64,000 nucleotides of DNA from Leptolyngbya sp. FACHB-60 (lineage in GTDB: Bacteria > Cyanobacteriota > Cyanobacteriia > Phormidesmidales > Phormidesmidaceae), in NCBI RefSeq assembly GCF_014695775.1, contig NZ_JACJOX010000077.1:17198-81197 (forward strand). Reading direction: 5' to 3'. Both the position numbers and the translations under genes were made by a program. Positions 16,170 to 25,478 of this stretch are shown here, one piece after another (positions within the stretch are counted from its first letter, which is position 1; each line of letters begins with the position of its first letter). A model generated the notes under the pieces. The model searched no databases. It was not told the origin of the DNA and saw only the letters and a list, made by a program, of their open reading frames with translations.

Positions 16170-19100
16170 TTAAGTCCTGAGGGCCGAACACACAACCCTA
16201 AAACCGAGGGGGTCATCGTCGAAGTCGGGCCCGTCGCCGTCGCGGTACGCGGAGCGGCAGTACCACGGCTCGTTGTCCCAAGAGCCGCCGCGAAGGACTC
16301 GCCGGGATAAATTTCCGCCTTCTATCCAGGCACTGCCATCAATGGGAGCACCGTTATAGTTGTCATGCCAATGATCTTGGCACCACTCCCACACATTGCC
16401 ATGCATGTCGGTAAGGGCAAAAGCATTAGCAATGCCAAAGTGATCTACAGGAGTCGTTTCTCTCCGAAACTCGCCTTGGGGTCCGTCATCATAGGTAGTG
16501 CTACCTTTATAGTTGGCCAACTCTGAGGTAATCGTTTCTCCAAAGTGGAAGGGGGTAGTGGTACCAGCTCGACAGGCATATTCCCACTCAGCCTCTGTGG
16601 GCAGCCGGTATTGGCGGCCTGAATGAACCGAGAGACGGGCACAGAACTCAACAGCGTCATCCCAGGTCACTTGCTCTACAGGGCGGTTATCGCCTTTGAA
16701 TCGGGAAGGATTTCGCTGTAGCTGCCGTCCTATCTGAGGCAAGCTGGCCACGGCTCGCCACTGGGCTTGGGTAACCGGGTAGCGCCCCATCAAGAACCAT
16801 TTGATGGAGACTTCGTGCTGAGGGCTTTCGCTGCTTCTATCGCGCTCTAGCTCATCCTCTGGAGAGCCCATAAGGAAGGTGCCGTCGGGAATAGCCACCA
16901 TTTCGAGGGGGAGATCGCCGGGCAGGGGCTCAATCAAGCGATAGACCCGTTGCTGCTGGCGAATAATCTCCCACCGGTTGCCGTCATGGTGCATGGTGGC
17001 AATGGTGAACTCAAAAGATTCTGATTCACTATCACCATCATCGAAGGTGATGATGGTGAATTCTTCAGTTTCCAAAGGTGGTGGGAAGGCAGACTCATCT
17101 TGCAGGGGTGGAGGGTTTAGCCCTGGCCTAGGTGGAACCAGCATTGGATCATCCCACAGGAAAGCCATCTGACTTCTTAGCTCTAGGGATTGATCTCTTC
17201 CCGGCACCACCGCTCGGCGCAAGGCTAAGACTCTGGCAGGGATTTCCTCAATAGTTCCATTTAAAATGTGATCATCAATGAATCGGTCCCAATCCTCGGC
17301 TTGTTCGGTACCTCGGCTCCAAATAGCAATGGGTGCGCCAGTTGCTAAAAAGACTTCAAGTTCTTCAGTGGGGGTAGAACGGGCAAAAGTATTATTCATC
17401 AGCTTCAGCCCCAAAGCTTGTTCTAATACTCTATACGTTTGGGCTGCATCGCCAGTTCCACTGACGAATACCTCTTTAGCTGCATTCTGATAACTTGCTT
17501 GAAGCTGGTTCCACTTTGAGCGCCATCTTGCTGCACCTCGGGTAAACTGCAATCGGCTCATGGAGCGAATCACCACATGGTGACAGCGCGGGCCAATCGC
17601 TAGCCTCGTTCTTCTGCGAGATTGAGGCGGTATGCCTATTTGCTCAATCGGTATATTCAGCAGGCTCAGGGGCAGAAAAATATGAATAGAAAATGTTCTT
17701 TTTGGGGAAGAACCGCTAGCCTGATCCAGAAATGTCGCAATGGCACTAGGAATATCTTGAACCGTAATACCCCGAGACAACTGTAGATCATTAGATATAT
17801 CGATATAGCGGCCGATGCCTAGGATGGACAATGCCACTGAGCCTACTCCTGTACTGGGGTTGTAGGTCTGTGGATTGGGAACCAACCAACCATCAGCATA
17901 ATACCGATCTGATTGTCCAGTAAGCTCATCTATCGTGATCAGTAAGGTGGCTGAGGGAATCTTTGGCAGAGAATTTCTGGAAAGTTTGTTAACCAGCTGA
18001 GCATCTATGAAATCAAACGGTTCAAGTTCGGGTAAGTCATGAAGCTGCTGCTGCCCTCCCTCTGGGCCACTTGACTTGCCAAAGCGCTCGTTTACCTCCC
18101 GTACAAAATCAGCATACTCAGACCCCCGATACTGCAAAACCTCAGCCGCAATAGTAGCAATGGGTTTCAGCTCGTCTTCACTCCCCCTTTCGGAGCGAAT
18201 AAGTTGTCGCAGCTCAACAATGAAATCGTAGAGGGACTTATTGAAACGCTCTTCAATGTACCGGGAGAACACTGCTGTGGTGTCTGAAACAGGAGCTTCA
18301 GCTAAGAGTGTTGCTCGAATCTCTGAATCAACAAACTGGTACTGTACGTCATCAGGATGAGTCTCAAGGGACGGGAGCTGCTTCGGGTGTAAGATACCTC
18401 CAAGTAATACTTCTGCCACATGAATCTCCTTGGATTGAGGCAGCAACGTCTCTTGCACCATGCGAACAATTGGCAGGGTAATCGTAGGGGAAGCCGCTAG
18501 AAGGCTCGCTAGTCGTCGAGCGACAGGAGATGCGCCACCTCTAAAGGTTTGAGCCTTAAACGCTCCTGTAGAAGATGACGGTGTTTTTTGTTGCTGCCGC
18601 TGCTGAACAGCCACCGTCATTCTCTGGGCACGAGGGTTAAAAATTGCGCCAGGGGCATGATGCGCCCCCTGGGCTGTAAGCATGCGAGTCCACAAATAAA
18701 CTCGGTCAGACTCCAGTGTGATAATAGGAATCTTAATATCAGCCTTTTTTTCAGCTTTGGATCTTCGGTAGTAAGTAGTGCTCGCCAATACCACATCAAG
18801 AGCCTGGTTAGCACTGCCAGCTGTTGGACTTTGAAAGTTAACCGGTGTAGCTTGCCGCAGATTGGTACGAGACCATAGCCACTCTGGCATCATCTGCAAA
18901 ATAGTTGTGGGGCCTTTATCACTCCATAGCTTAAGGGTTGAAAGTAGTTGCGATGTCTGCCAAAGAGGATCGACGCAGTCAGTAACAATGAGAATAAGCC
19001 GCCGCCCATTCGGATCGATTAAACTTTCGGGCCGTTGCAGATCTTGGGTATGAAATCGGGAAAAGGGATTAGCTCGCAAACAGATCTCAGTTTGACCCTC

Positions 19101-19805
19101 GGGTGCTTCCGCATCGAGGTTACCTTCTTTAGCTGCTGGCCTCGTGGTCGACGCAGAAGACGACCTCTTATTCAAAGCTGTTTTCTCGATAAGTCCCCAT
19201 AGGTGAACATCGCGAAAAAAGCCATAATGCTTAAAGAACTGGTTGAGTTCTTTTATAGTGCGCCGCCAAATTAGCATCGAGGGACTTTCATCAACCACCA
19301 ACGCCAACTCTAACCAGGTTTCTGTGACTGGCTTAGTGACTGGCCACCACACCCTTTCTTCAGCAATCTTATAGACGGTAGCGGGTTCATCCAGTTGCAG
19401 ACCTCCAGCCAAAAGTCGCTGCTGCATGAGAGGCTGTAACGCCCGAGCTAAGGAGAGCGGATCACGGAAAGCCGGAGCAGTAGGTACTCGTAGTAATTTT
19501 GAATCTGTTTGGGGGACCGGCGAGTTTTCTCGGGTAAACAATCCACCAGCCGATGGGGGAGGTCGATAAGGAGAGGACGGTACAGGTAATTCTGGAGGTT
19601 TTTCCCGGTCACTTACTGGGGGGGCTAACGTTCCTTGAGGCACCGATGTAGACGCCCCCGTTGAGGCAGGAGACTGCTGCGACGGCTCAACCCCAAATCG
19701 GTGTTGTATTAGAGCCAGCCAATAAATATCAGCGATTTCAGTGGCGGTGAGATTAAACTCATCGCCGCCAAATACCTCTAGCCATCGTTCAAACGTTAAT
19801 TTCAT
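16170..19805 (-). CDS. vWA - VMAP-C - FGE fusion protein
   Basis: This 1,211-residue protein fuses two arms of a MoxR-vWA-VMAP ternary conflict system. A short helical N-domain (1-45) and a proline-rich linker come first. A von Willebrand A domain follows from about 165, with metal-site LALVVDESPSM (DxSxS) and RLILIVTDC. A helical part is next, then a VMAP C-terminal-type region, about 615-890, ending LRRAVVPGRDQSLEL and FLWDDPMLVPPRPG. The C-terminus is an FGE domain (965-1211) with MVAIPDGTFLMGSP, DMHGNVWEWCQDHW and VLRGGSW. GAGGAGGG lies at the end of the upstream gene, about 15 bases before the start. These systems couple an AAA ATPase to a vWA sensor to control effectors; the biological trigger is unknown. 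Confidence 0.9.
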   Translation of the reverse strand: MKLTFERWLEVFGGDEFNLTATEIADIYWLALIQHRFGVEPSQQSPASTGASTSVPQGTLAPPVSDREKPPELPVPSSPYRPPPSAGGLFTRENSPVPQTDSKLLRVPTAPAFRDPLSLARALQPLMQQRLLAGGLQLDEPATVYKIAEERVWWPVTKPVTETWLELALVVDESPSMLIWRRTIKELNQFFKHYGFFRDVHLWGLIEKTALNKRSSSASTTRPAAKEGNLDAEAPEGQTEICLRANPFSRFHTQDLQRPESLIDPNGRRLILIVTDCVDPLWQTSQLLSTLKLWSDKGPTTILQMMPEWLWSRTNLRQATPVNFQSPTAGSANQALDVVLASTTYYRRSKAEKKADIKIPIITLESDRVYLWTRMLTAQGAHHAPGAIFNPRAQRMTVAVQQRQQQKTPSSSTGAFKAQTFRGGASPVARRLASLLAASPTITLPIVRMVQETLLPQSKEIHVAEVLLGGILHPKQLPSLETHPDDVQYQFVDSEIRATLLAEAPVSDTTAVFSRYIEERFNKSLYDFIVELRQLIRSERGSEDELKPIATIAAEVLQYRGSEYADFVREVNERFGKSSGPEGGQQQLHDLPELEPFDFIDAQLVNKLSRNSLPKIPSATLLITIDELTGQSDRYYADGWLVPNPQTYNPSTGVGSVALSILGIGRYIDISNDLQLSRGITVQDIPSAIATFLDQASGSSPKRTFSIHIFLPLSLLNIPIEQIGIPPQSRRRTRLAIGPRCHHVVIRSMSRLQFTRGAARWRSKWNQLQASYQNAAKEVFVSGTGDAAQTYRVLEQALGLKLMNNTFARSTPTEELEVFLATGAPIAIWSRGTEQAEDWDRFIDDHILNGTIEEIPARVLALRRAVVPGRDQSLELRSQMAFLWDDPMLVPPRPGLNPPPLQDESAFPPPLETEEFTIITFDDGDSESESFEFTIATMHHDGNRWEIIRQQQRVYRLIEPLPGDLPLEMVAIPDGTFLMGSPEDELERDRSSESPQHEVSIKWFLMGRYPVTQAQWRAVASLPQIGRQLQRNPSRFKGDNRPVEQVTWDDAVEFCARLSVHSGRQYRLPTEAEWEYACRAGTTTPFHFGETITSELANYKGSTTYDDGPQGEFRRETTPVDHFGIANAFALTDMHGNVWEWCQDHWHDNYNGAPIDGSAWIEGGNLSRRVLRGGSWDNEPWYCRSAYRDGDGPDFDDDPLGFRVVCSALRT
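16197..16295 (-). other. Variable-region-like end of FGE domain (DGR-target pattern)
   Basis: Over the last FGE strand, almost every codon ends in C or G, and residues at solvent-exposed positions are Asp, Tyr, Trp, Gly and Phe (WDNEPWYCRSAYRDGDG). Diversity-generating retroelements replace adenines of AAC/AAT-type template codons at random, giving just such runs. The matching stretches of the sister genes at 15314-15410 and 14105-14202 differ at the same positions. No reverse transcriptase or adenine-rich template copy is in this window, so the assignment is an inference. Confidence 0.45.
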
Positions 19806-19810
19806 TCGCG

Positions 19811-21013
19811 TTATTGGGGAGACCCTCCTCGACTTATTCTAGCTCCTCCACTCATATTGTCTGTGGGATTAAAAAGAAGCTTTTTGAGAGTAGATTTTTC
19901 CAGATTTTGAGAGGCAGCTTGAGGCTGTTTGGCGAATAAATAAATTAAATTTAGGAGTTGATCCGTAGGCAAGCTAGAAAATTCATCGCTATTTTGTTCA
20001 TCCACAAATGCCTGGATGACATGGTTAAACCTTTCAACATTACCTGGACCAAGATGGGCTTTGACAATTTCTTTAAGGGCGACTTTAGAGGGATTCGGCA
20101 TGGCAACCCTCAGACAGCGCCGATAAAAGGCTGGGGGAAAATCTCGCTCAGCGTTGCTGGTCATAATAATAATTGGGAACTCTCTACATCGTACTTTTCC
20201 CTTCGGAATCTCGCGGAGTAACCCATCATCAGTTTCAACTTCCTGAGGAGATGTCTCTGCCTTAGATAAACGCTTTAATTCAGGGATTTCGAACTCTCCT
20301 TCTTCAAAAAGATTGAGCAGTTCATTGGGGAGATTGATATCACTTTTATCGATCTCATCAATTAGCAATACTCGGGGATATTTGGATGGAAGAAAGGCTG
20401 TTCCAACTGGCCCAAGACGAATGTATTGTCCAATTTTTTTGAAATCTGCCGCTACTTTCCCCACATCGCTACTCTGCCCAACTTTCATCATTTGCTCGCT
20501 GAGTTGGGCATCTTGAAGGCGAGCAATCGCGTCATATTGGTAGAGTCCATCTTTTAGCACCGAGCGGGCAGTAATAGGCCAGAGGAGAACGGGGCCAAGA
20601 TTAAGCTCATGAGCAATCGCGTAAGCCAGTGACGTTTTACCAGAGCCAGGCCGACCGGCAATCATCAGTGGGCGGCGAAGGTAGAGGCCTGCATTTACCG
20701 CTTCGATCACTTCATCATATTCATTGTTGAGGTTAAGCGACTCCGGCATTTCAGCATCCACGGGGTCACTAGTTGGTGGTGGTGATGCAGCGATGCGAAG
20801 TCGAAACCTTTCGCCGCGTTGAATATCGCGTGTCTTTTTAGCCGCGATCTCTTGCAAGTTATGCAAATACTCTTCGTCAGTCTTATCATCCCATACAGCA
20901 GCTTTTTCGGCATCGATAAATTGACGCCAGCTAGGGGCCTCAACCGATAGCAACTGTTTGAGCTTCTCGTCGGCAGAGTCCTGACTACCTTGAAAGATTT
21001 TCCAGTCGGTCAT
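19811..21013 (-). CDS. MoxR-type AAA+ ATPase
   Basis: A 400-residue ATPase of the MoxR group. It has Walker A LMIAGRPGSGKTSLA (about residue 100-115), Walker B LLIDEIDKSDINLPNELLNLFEEGEFEIPEL region, sensor IIIMTSNAERDFPPAFYRRC with the arginine finger, and a C-terminal lid. It is the NTPase arm of the ternary system; the vWA-VMAP-FGE gene follows with a 5-base gap and the EAD1-VMAP gene precedes it with a 2-base gap, so the three are translated from one message. MoxR ATPases typically act as chaperones that remodel the vWA partner. Confidence 0.93.
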   Translation of the reverse strand: MTDWKIFQGSQDSADEKLKQLLSVEAPSWRQFIDAEKAAVWDDKTDEEYLHNLQEIAAKKTRDIQRGERFRLRIAASPPPTSDPVDAEMPESLNLNNEYDEVIEAVNAGLYLRRPLMIAGRPGSGKTSLAYAIAHELNLGPVLLWPITARSVLKDGLYQYDAIARLQDAQLSEQMMKVGQSSDVGKVAADFKKIGQYIRLGPVGTAFLPSKYPRVLLIDEIDKSDINLPNELLNLFEEGEFEIPELKRLSKAETSPQEVETDDGLLREIPKGKVRCREFPIIIMTSNAERDFPPAFYRRCLRVAMPNPSKVALKEIVKAHLGPGNVERFNHVIQAFVDEQNSDEFSSLPTDQLLNLIYLFAKQPQAASQNLEKSTLKKLLFNPTDNMSGGARISRGGSPQ

Positions 21014-21015
21014 GG

Positions 21016-22647
21016 TTAGGATCCTAGCTGCGGGAAAAGCGGTAATCGGTCTGGGTTATCTAGCAAAAGCGAAATGTGATCACCTAAGCACCGGCCTTTG
21101 ATCCCTTCTGCACTGACAGATAAGGCTGCCTGACGTACTCGTTTCAGTTCATCGGAGAGGGTAACTGGCTGACGAAAACGCTCTACTGTCAAAAAAGAAT
21201 CCAGCGCTTTTGAGATCTCAACTGCCCGAAGCTCACCGGATTCGGGGTCAGGCTCTACCAAGTCAGTGCTACGAGTCCAAACCGCTATTGGAACATCACT
21301 GTAAAGAATAGCTTCAAACAGCCCTTTTTGGTCGGGGCTTGATTCAGGCAATCCACAGCAGAGCTTAATTCCTATTTTCTGTTTGAGGTTGGCCTCTAAA
21401 TTCTGCCAGGAAGCGTATTCGCCCAAATTAGTAGGTGATTCGAATTGCCTATGTAGATCAATGTTACCGTTAGGAGATTTAAGTAGACTCTGAAGTTTGT
21501 CCCATACCAAGAAGAGTTCGTTCAACCGCTCGTCATCATTGATACGGTCACAGAAACGAACAATCACTCCATAGGCCTTTCCTAAAGGCTCCTGCCGAGA
21601 TACACGAGGCCATCGATCAACCTCTGCACCCATGTAGTCGAGGGGCAAAAACAATTCAATCGAAAGCCTGTAGTACTTATAGCCAAGCTCCTGCTTCACG
21701 GGATGGTTAAGCTGGCGTATCGCAGCCGAAAGAAACTGATCAGTACGTTCTGCAACCTGTTCCCAGGGACAAACAACACCAAGCTCATCGGGAGCTTCAG
21801 GGAGAGAGAGTGCAACCGGTGGTTTAGGAGGCTCACCCAGAGAAGGACGACCAACAACCTGGTCAAAGTAGAGACAGCCGTCTACCTGATATTGCAAGGG
21901 CTGATTCGGGAGCTGCTTGGAGTATCGCCGCACCGTAACCATTAAAGACACTTCGAGCATGCCTTGTTTCGTTGAGGCACCTGGCTGGGAGGAAGCGGGT
22001 TCAGCGGAAATTTTATACTCTGCCTCTACTCGCCGAATCCATTCAACTAAAGGGGTTTTAGCTGGTTCTTCTACAGCCTGGTGTAATTCTCGGGCAAATA
22101 GCAGCAAGGTCGGTGGTTGGTCTTTTGGCTGAGGAAACTTAGCCAGCGCTAGCCTTAAAAAACCATAGAGCCGCATTACAGGGAGCAGCTCATCATTGCT
22201 AAAATCCTTAAAATCTATATCGTCTGGATTGTCGCTAGCTCCTGATGGAAGCACTGCGAGCCCAGTACTCACGACTTGAGCAATGGGTATAGCAGCGGTT
22301 AGCGGCAGACCTACAAACGCAAAAACTGTGTCTTGCTGCAAGACGTTAGGCATGTCAGCACAGCTCTCTTTAAGTAGCTCCTGACTATAGGTGCTACAGA
22401 AGTTTCTGAGCTGCTCGTTTAGGTGATTGTGGCGATGAGCCCCCCTCACTAAATCCACAACTTTTCCTTCTGCTTCAGCCCATTCGATTAACTTATCCAC
22501 TCGTTCAGTATGATCTGAGCCTTCAGCAACCGCCTGCAGGGCTTTACCAAAGACAATTCGCACCATCCGCTTAAGTTTCCCTTCATCAGGATATGCCTTC
22601 ATCAGAGCAGTCTCTAACTGCTCAAATTGGGGTCCAGTTAGCTCCAT
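21016..22647 (-). CDS. EAD1-VMAP protein
   Basis: A 543-residue protein with an EAD1 adaptor (1-85, containing ALMKAYP and RVDKLIEWAEAEGK). That adaptor is strikingly similar to the EAD1 of the trypsin-like protein upstream (RVDQLIEWAEAEGR). A central helical part follows, then a C-terminal VMAP-type region with conserved aromatic and acidic blocks (ELGVVCPWEQ, VRQAALSVSAEG) ending in HISLLLDNPDRLPLFP. VMAP is the third component of MoxR-vWA-VMAP systems and is thought to carry the adaptor that recruits the effector. No catalytic motif was seen. The start ATG 22647 lacks a strong ribosome-binding site. Confidence 0.85.
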   Translation of the reverse strand: MELTGPQFEQLETALMKAYPDEGKLKRMVRIVFGKALQAVAEGSDHTERVDKLIEWAEAEGKVVDLVRGAHRHNHLNEQLRNFCSTYSQELLKESCADMPNVLQQDTVFAFVGLPLTAAIPIAQVVSTGLAVLPSGASDNPDDIDFKDFSNDELLPVMRLYGFLRLALAKFPQPKDQPPTLLLFARELHQAVEEPAKTPLVEWIRRVEAEYKISAEPASSQPGASTKQGMLEVSLMVTVRRYSKQLPNQPLQYQVDGCLYFDQVVGRPSLGEPPKPPVALSLPEAPDELGVVCPWEQVAERTDQFLSAAIRQLNHPVKQELGYKYYRLSIELFLPLDYMGAEVDRWPRVSRQEPLGKAYGVIVRFCDRINDDERLNELFLVWDKLQSLLKSPNGNIDLHRQFESPTNLGEYASWQNLEANLKQKIGIKLCCGLPESSPDQKGLFEAILYSDVPIAVWTRSTDLVEPDPESGELRAVEISKALDSFLTVERFRQPVTLSDELKRVRQAALSVSAEGIKGRCLGDHISLLLDNPDRLPLFPQLGS

Positions 22648-22704
22648 GTCAGATGATGCGCAACGGTCAGCAATAGGTCTCTCAATCTACTTCAAGCTCA
22701 ATGG

Positions 22705-23118
22705 TTAGTTTTCCGGTGGAGTAATGAGCCCAACAGCTAGCGTATAGCCAATCAGCAACAATGACCCGTAGAGGGGTTGGTAACCAGGCCAAAACTCGAA
22801 GGGGCCACCCAAAGCGGCGACCCAAATTGCAAAGGCGATCGTAGCAACAGCAATTTGAGTTTTAGCTGGAGGCTTCCCCTTCTCTTTAGTTCGTTCCAAC
22901 GTCCAGAAGCCAGTCATGACAATACCGAATGCATAGGCTACCCATAGGACAGTCGCTTTAGGAACCTCATCTCCAGCACTGGCAATTAGGCTGATAACCA
23001 CCGTCCAAGCCGCTACAACATCGGCAGGAATATACTTGATGACCTTATCAAAGTAAGTGTCAACCTGGGCTCCTCCCTGTAGACCCTCCAGACGACGAGT
23101 AACAATGCGACGGCTCAT
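22705..23118 (-). CDS. Four-TM membrane protein of the conflict operon
   Basis: A 137-residue protein with a cytoplasmic N-terminus and about four hydrophobic segments (residues 30-50, 56-76, 88-108, 116-134). AGAGGT lies seven bases before ATG 23118. It sits between the protease and VMAP genes (29 and 57 bases), so it is part of the operon. It may anchor the system or be the membrane effector; no family was recognised. Confidence 0.8.
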   Translation of the reverse strand: MSRRIVTRRLEGLQGGAQVDTYFDKVIKYIPADVVAAWTVVISLIASAGDEVPKATVLWVAYAFGIVMTGFWTLERTKEKGKPPAKTQIAVATIAFAIWVAALGGPFEFWPGYQPLYGSLLLIGYTLAVGLITPPEN

Positions 23119-23147
23119 ATCTGTTACCTCTAACCCCAGTACCTGAT

Positions 23148-24572
23148 TCAGTGTCCCAAAGATTTGTCCAAAATATCGGCAATATCTTGATATATCGCCT
23201 GAAACAGAATGCCCTCACACTTAACGCCAAAGGTGGCAGGCACTTGAGCATGGTGTACAGCCACAAGCTCCCACTTATCGTTAAAGCAGGGCGACCCACT
23301 AGAACCCACCGACGTATCACTGACATACTGGAGCAGGCCATCTCGCTCATAGACGCCAGTAATCCCGTTATTACTAAAGGTAATTCGCAGTGTTTGCCCG
23401 TCCGGATGTTGCAAGATATGAATGTTCATATCTCGGTCAGGCAATCGACTTGGCTGCCGGATAATAGGTTGTAAGGCATGGGCAGATAGGATGCCATCCT
23501 CAACCTGTAGCAAAGCGTAGTCTAATCCTTGCTCAACCGTTTTGAAGCGGAGTAGAGGATTGGGAGCCAACCTGAACGTTTGTCCCGCAGCGCCCTGCCC
23601 TGACTCCATGGTTAAGTAACCAAACCGTAACGTAATCTTCTCCAACAGAGCATAGGGATCTGAATCTTCGTAGGGAGCAATCACGTGGTAATTAGTTAAG
23701 ACTAGGTTCTGCGCGATCAGAAAGCCCGTACCAATAGCTTCTTGATTCGGTAGCTCTATACGACACACTGCCGCCGCAGGCTGGCTGGCTTGTTGAATAA
23801 AAGCCATGTCATAGGATGTGACATCTCGCTGGGGCCGCAGTAGCCCTTCTAGTTCGCGCTCATCCGTTGGCCCACGCCAATCAAAGGACGGCCCTTGCTT
23901 AGGCGCGATCACCCCAGACACAGGTGGCGGTGGCGTATCAGCAGTTAGAGAGATAATGAAGGCCTGTAATTTTGGATTTCCAGGATTTTGCTTCTGCGCT
24001 GCAGCAACCAAATCAGATAGTCGTCCCTCAGCTTCAGCCCACTCAATGAGTTGATCAACCCGATCAGTATGAGTAGCTCCTTCAGCTACCGCTTGCAACC
24101 GTGTGTTGAAAGCGATCCGAACCAATCGAGTGAGATTCTCTTTGTGCGGAAAGGCCCATAACAGAGCCTGCTCTAGCTGCTCAAATTGCTCTCCGGTTAA
24201 TTGTGTCAATGAGGGAAGTTGATAATCAACCACCTGCAATTCTGCATCATCCATAGATGTAGGTTTTGCTCCAGACTGGACAGTACTATGCTCCCTCCCA
24301 GAATCTTTTTCTTTAGTAAGTCCCATCACTAGTCCCAAGATATCTTGGACGGCCAATAGCCCTGGCCCGGTTGGACCTTCTGCCCACTGGAGCAAAATTG
24401 GTGTGCGATTTCCCTGAGAGGCAAAGCCAGGTGGCATAACACCAGAGGGTGAGTTTAATCCAAAAATCAGTTCCTCAAACTGCGTCACAGGCAAGCCATT
24501 GAGCATTTGGATTAACTTTAGCCGCTCAACGTTTGATAAAGAAACTTGGTTACTTGGGTCTGGGTTAACCAC
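23148..24572 (-). CDS. Double-adaptor trypsin-like serine protease
   Basis: 474 residues. Residues 12-85 are an adaptor with the LNGLPxxQFEEL signature shared with the sugar-transferase fusion. Residues about 120-205 are an EAD1 adaptor shared with the VMAP protein. The C-terminus (about 265-470) is a chymotrypsin-fold protease with histidine in VLTNYHVI, aspartate in GLDYALLQ and serine in VGSSGSPCF. All three catalytic residues are present. In VMAP systems such proteases are the effectors, activated by adaptor-adaptor contacts. The start is GTG 24572 and the ribosome-binding site is weak. It is the first gene of the operon and the only one that carries both adaptor types. Confidence 0.92.
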   Translation of the reverse strand: MVNPDPSNQVSLSNVERLKLIQMLNGLPVTQFEELIFGLNSPSGVMPPGFASQGNRTPILLQWAEGPTGPGLLAVQDILGLVMGLTKEKDSGREHSTVQSGAKPTSMDDAELQVVDYQLPSLTQLTGEQFEQLEQALLWAFPHKENLTRLVRIAFNTRLQAVAEGATHTDRVDQLIEWAEAEGRLSDLVAAAQKQNPGNPKLQAFIISLTADTPPPPVSGVIAPKQGPSFDWRGPTDERELEGLLRPQRDVTSYDMAFIQQASQPAAAVCRIELPNQEAIGTGFLIAQNLVLTNYHVIAPYEDSDPYALLEKITLRFGYLTMESGQGAAGQTFRLAPNPLLRFKTVEQGLDYALLQVEDGILSAHALQPIIRQPSRLPDRDMNIHILQHPDGQTLRITFSNNGITGVYERDGLLQYVSDTSVGSSGSPCFNDKWELVAVHHAQVPATFGVKCEGILFQAIYQDIADILDKSLGH

Positions 24573-24908
24573 TGCTCAGAGGAATAAAGGCTTGAGCCAA
24601 AGATAGCCTTTAACCCACGCTTGGCACTCAAAAATAACAAATTCTTTGCTGAGGCATGCTCTCTTCAATCTCCCTTGGAGCATTTTCAAGAGTCTACCTC
24701 AAACAACCATCAGGAAGGAACTTAAGCACCTTCGCTCGCCTCCCAATACAGCGGTGTTACTGGTCATAGTGGTACCCGCTTACCGAGACCAACTCGTAAT
24801 CACGTAGGAAGAGGCCTTAGACCAGGAGATCATGCAGGGTAGCAGCGCAAAAAACCTTCACACTCCTATCATCTGCATGACAAAGACGACTCTCTCTAAC
24901 TAACTAGC
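24573..24908. other. Intergenic region upstream of conflict operon
   Basis: About 335 bases between the protease gene (minus) and the second DUF6876 gene (minus). It should hold the operon promoter. I saw no clear operator, repeat or RNA, and could not place a promoter reliably. Confidence 0.3.
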
Positions 24909-25283
24909 TCAATACTCTGAAGGGAGTAGCACGACCCCATTCTGGAAGTAGAGCCGAAGTTGTTTGAGCGGAAAATCCGTAAGTGGAATCCGTTGGGAGA
25001 CTGCGACATCGTCAGTATCCCGCTCACAGAGCATGGTAGCTGAACCATCATCGTGAACGATGAGCTTCCAGAATTGGATCTGCTGGAGCATAGGATCGAG
25101 AGCCACTTGCGGATGCAACTGCCACGCAGCAATCACATCGATAATCCAGTACCCCCCGCCTCGCTCCGCCATGTACTGTACACCATCGGTATACAGCACG
25201 CCTAACGGGTGCTGGTAGTACTGTGATGTACCGGTAAACTGCGAAAGCTCGTCTTCAGTCAGCGAATATGATGGATTCGCCAT
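24909..25283 (-). CDS. DUF6876 family protein (copy 2)
   Basis: A 124-residue intact copy of the family also at 5510 and 62674. It has LSQFTGTSQYYQHPLG, LYTDGVQYMAERGGGYW, AWQLHP and QIQFWKL, ending VVLLPSEY. GAGAGGG precedes ATG 25283 by about ten bases. It is closer in sequence to the broken copy at 62674 (LLYTDGV, WMLQQIQLWKL) than to copy 1. It is a single gene with no clear operon partners; function unknown. Confidence 0.82.
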   Translation of the reverse strand: MANPSYSLTEDELSQFTGTSQYYQHPLGVLYTDGVQYMAERGGGYWIIDVIAAWQLHPQVALDPMLQQIQFWKLIVHDDGSATMLCERDTDDVAVSQRIPLTDFPLKQLRLYFQNGVVLLPSEY

Positions 25284-25478
25284 CGGCTAAGACCCTCTCT
25301 ACACGCAAAGGACATTCCTGCTAATACCGCAGGCCCATGCGGAAGATAAAAAACCCTCGATAGGAAAAACCGTGGGGCTATCTACCCTGCATGGTCTCCT
25401 GGCCCAAGAAGCTACAAGCCGACTTCTACCCGTGTCGATATGGTGCGCAGTGAAAATAACGAAATGGGCGGTGGTGGT

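Noticed and set aside
14078..16295. Local DGR reverse transcriptase or template repeat
   Set aside because: Searched by eye on both strands; no adenine-rich near-copy of the variable ends and no reverse transcriptase motif found in the window.
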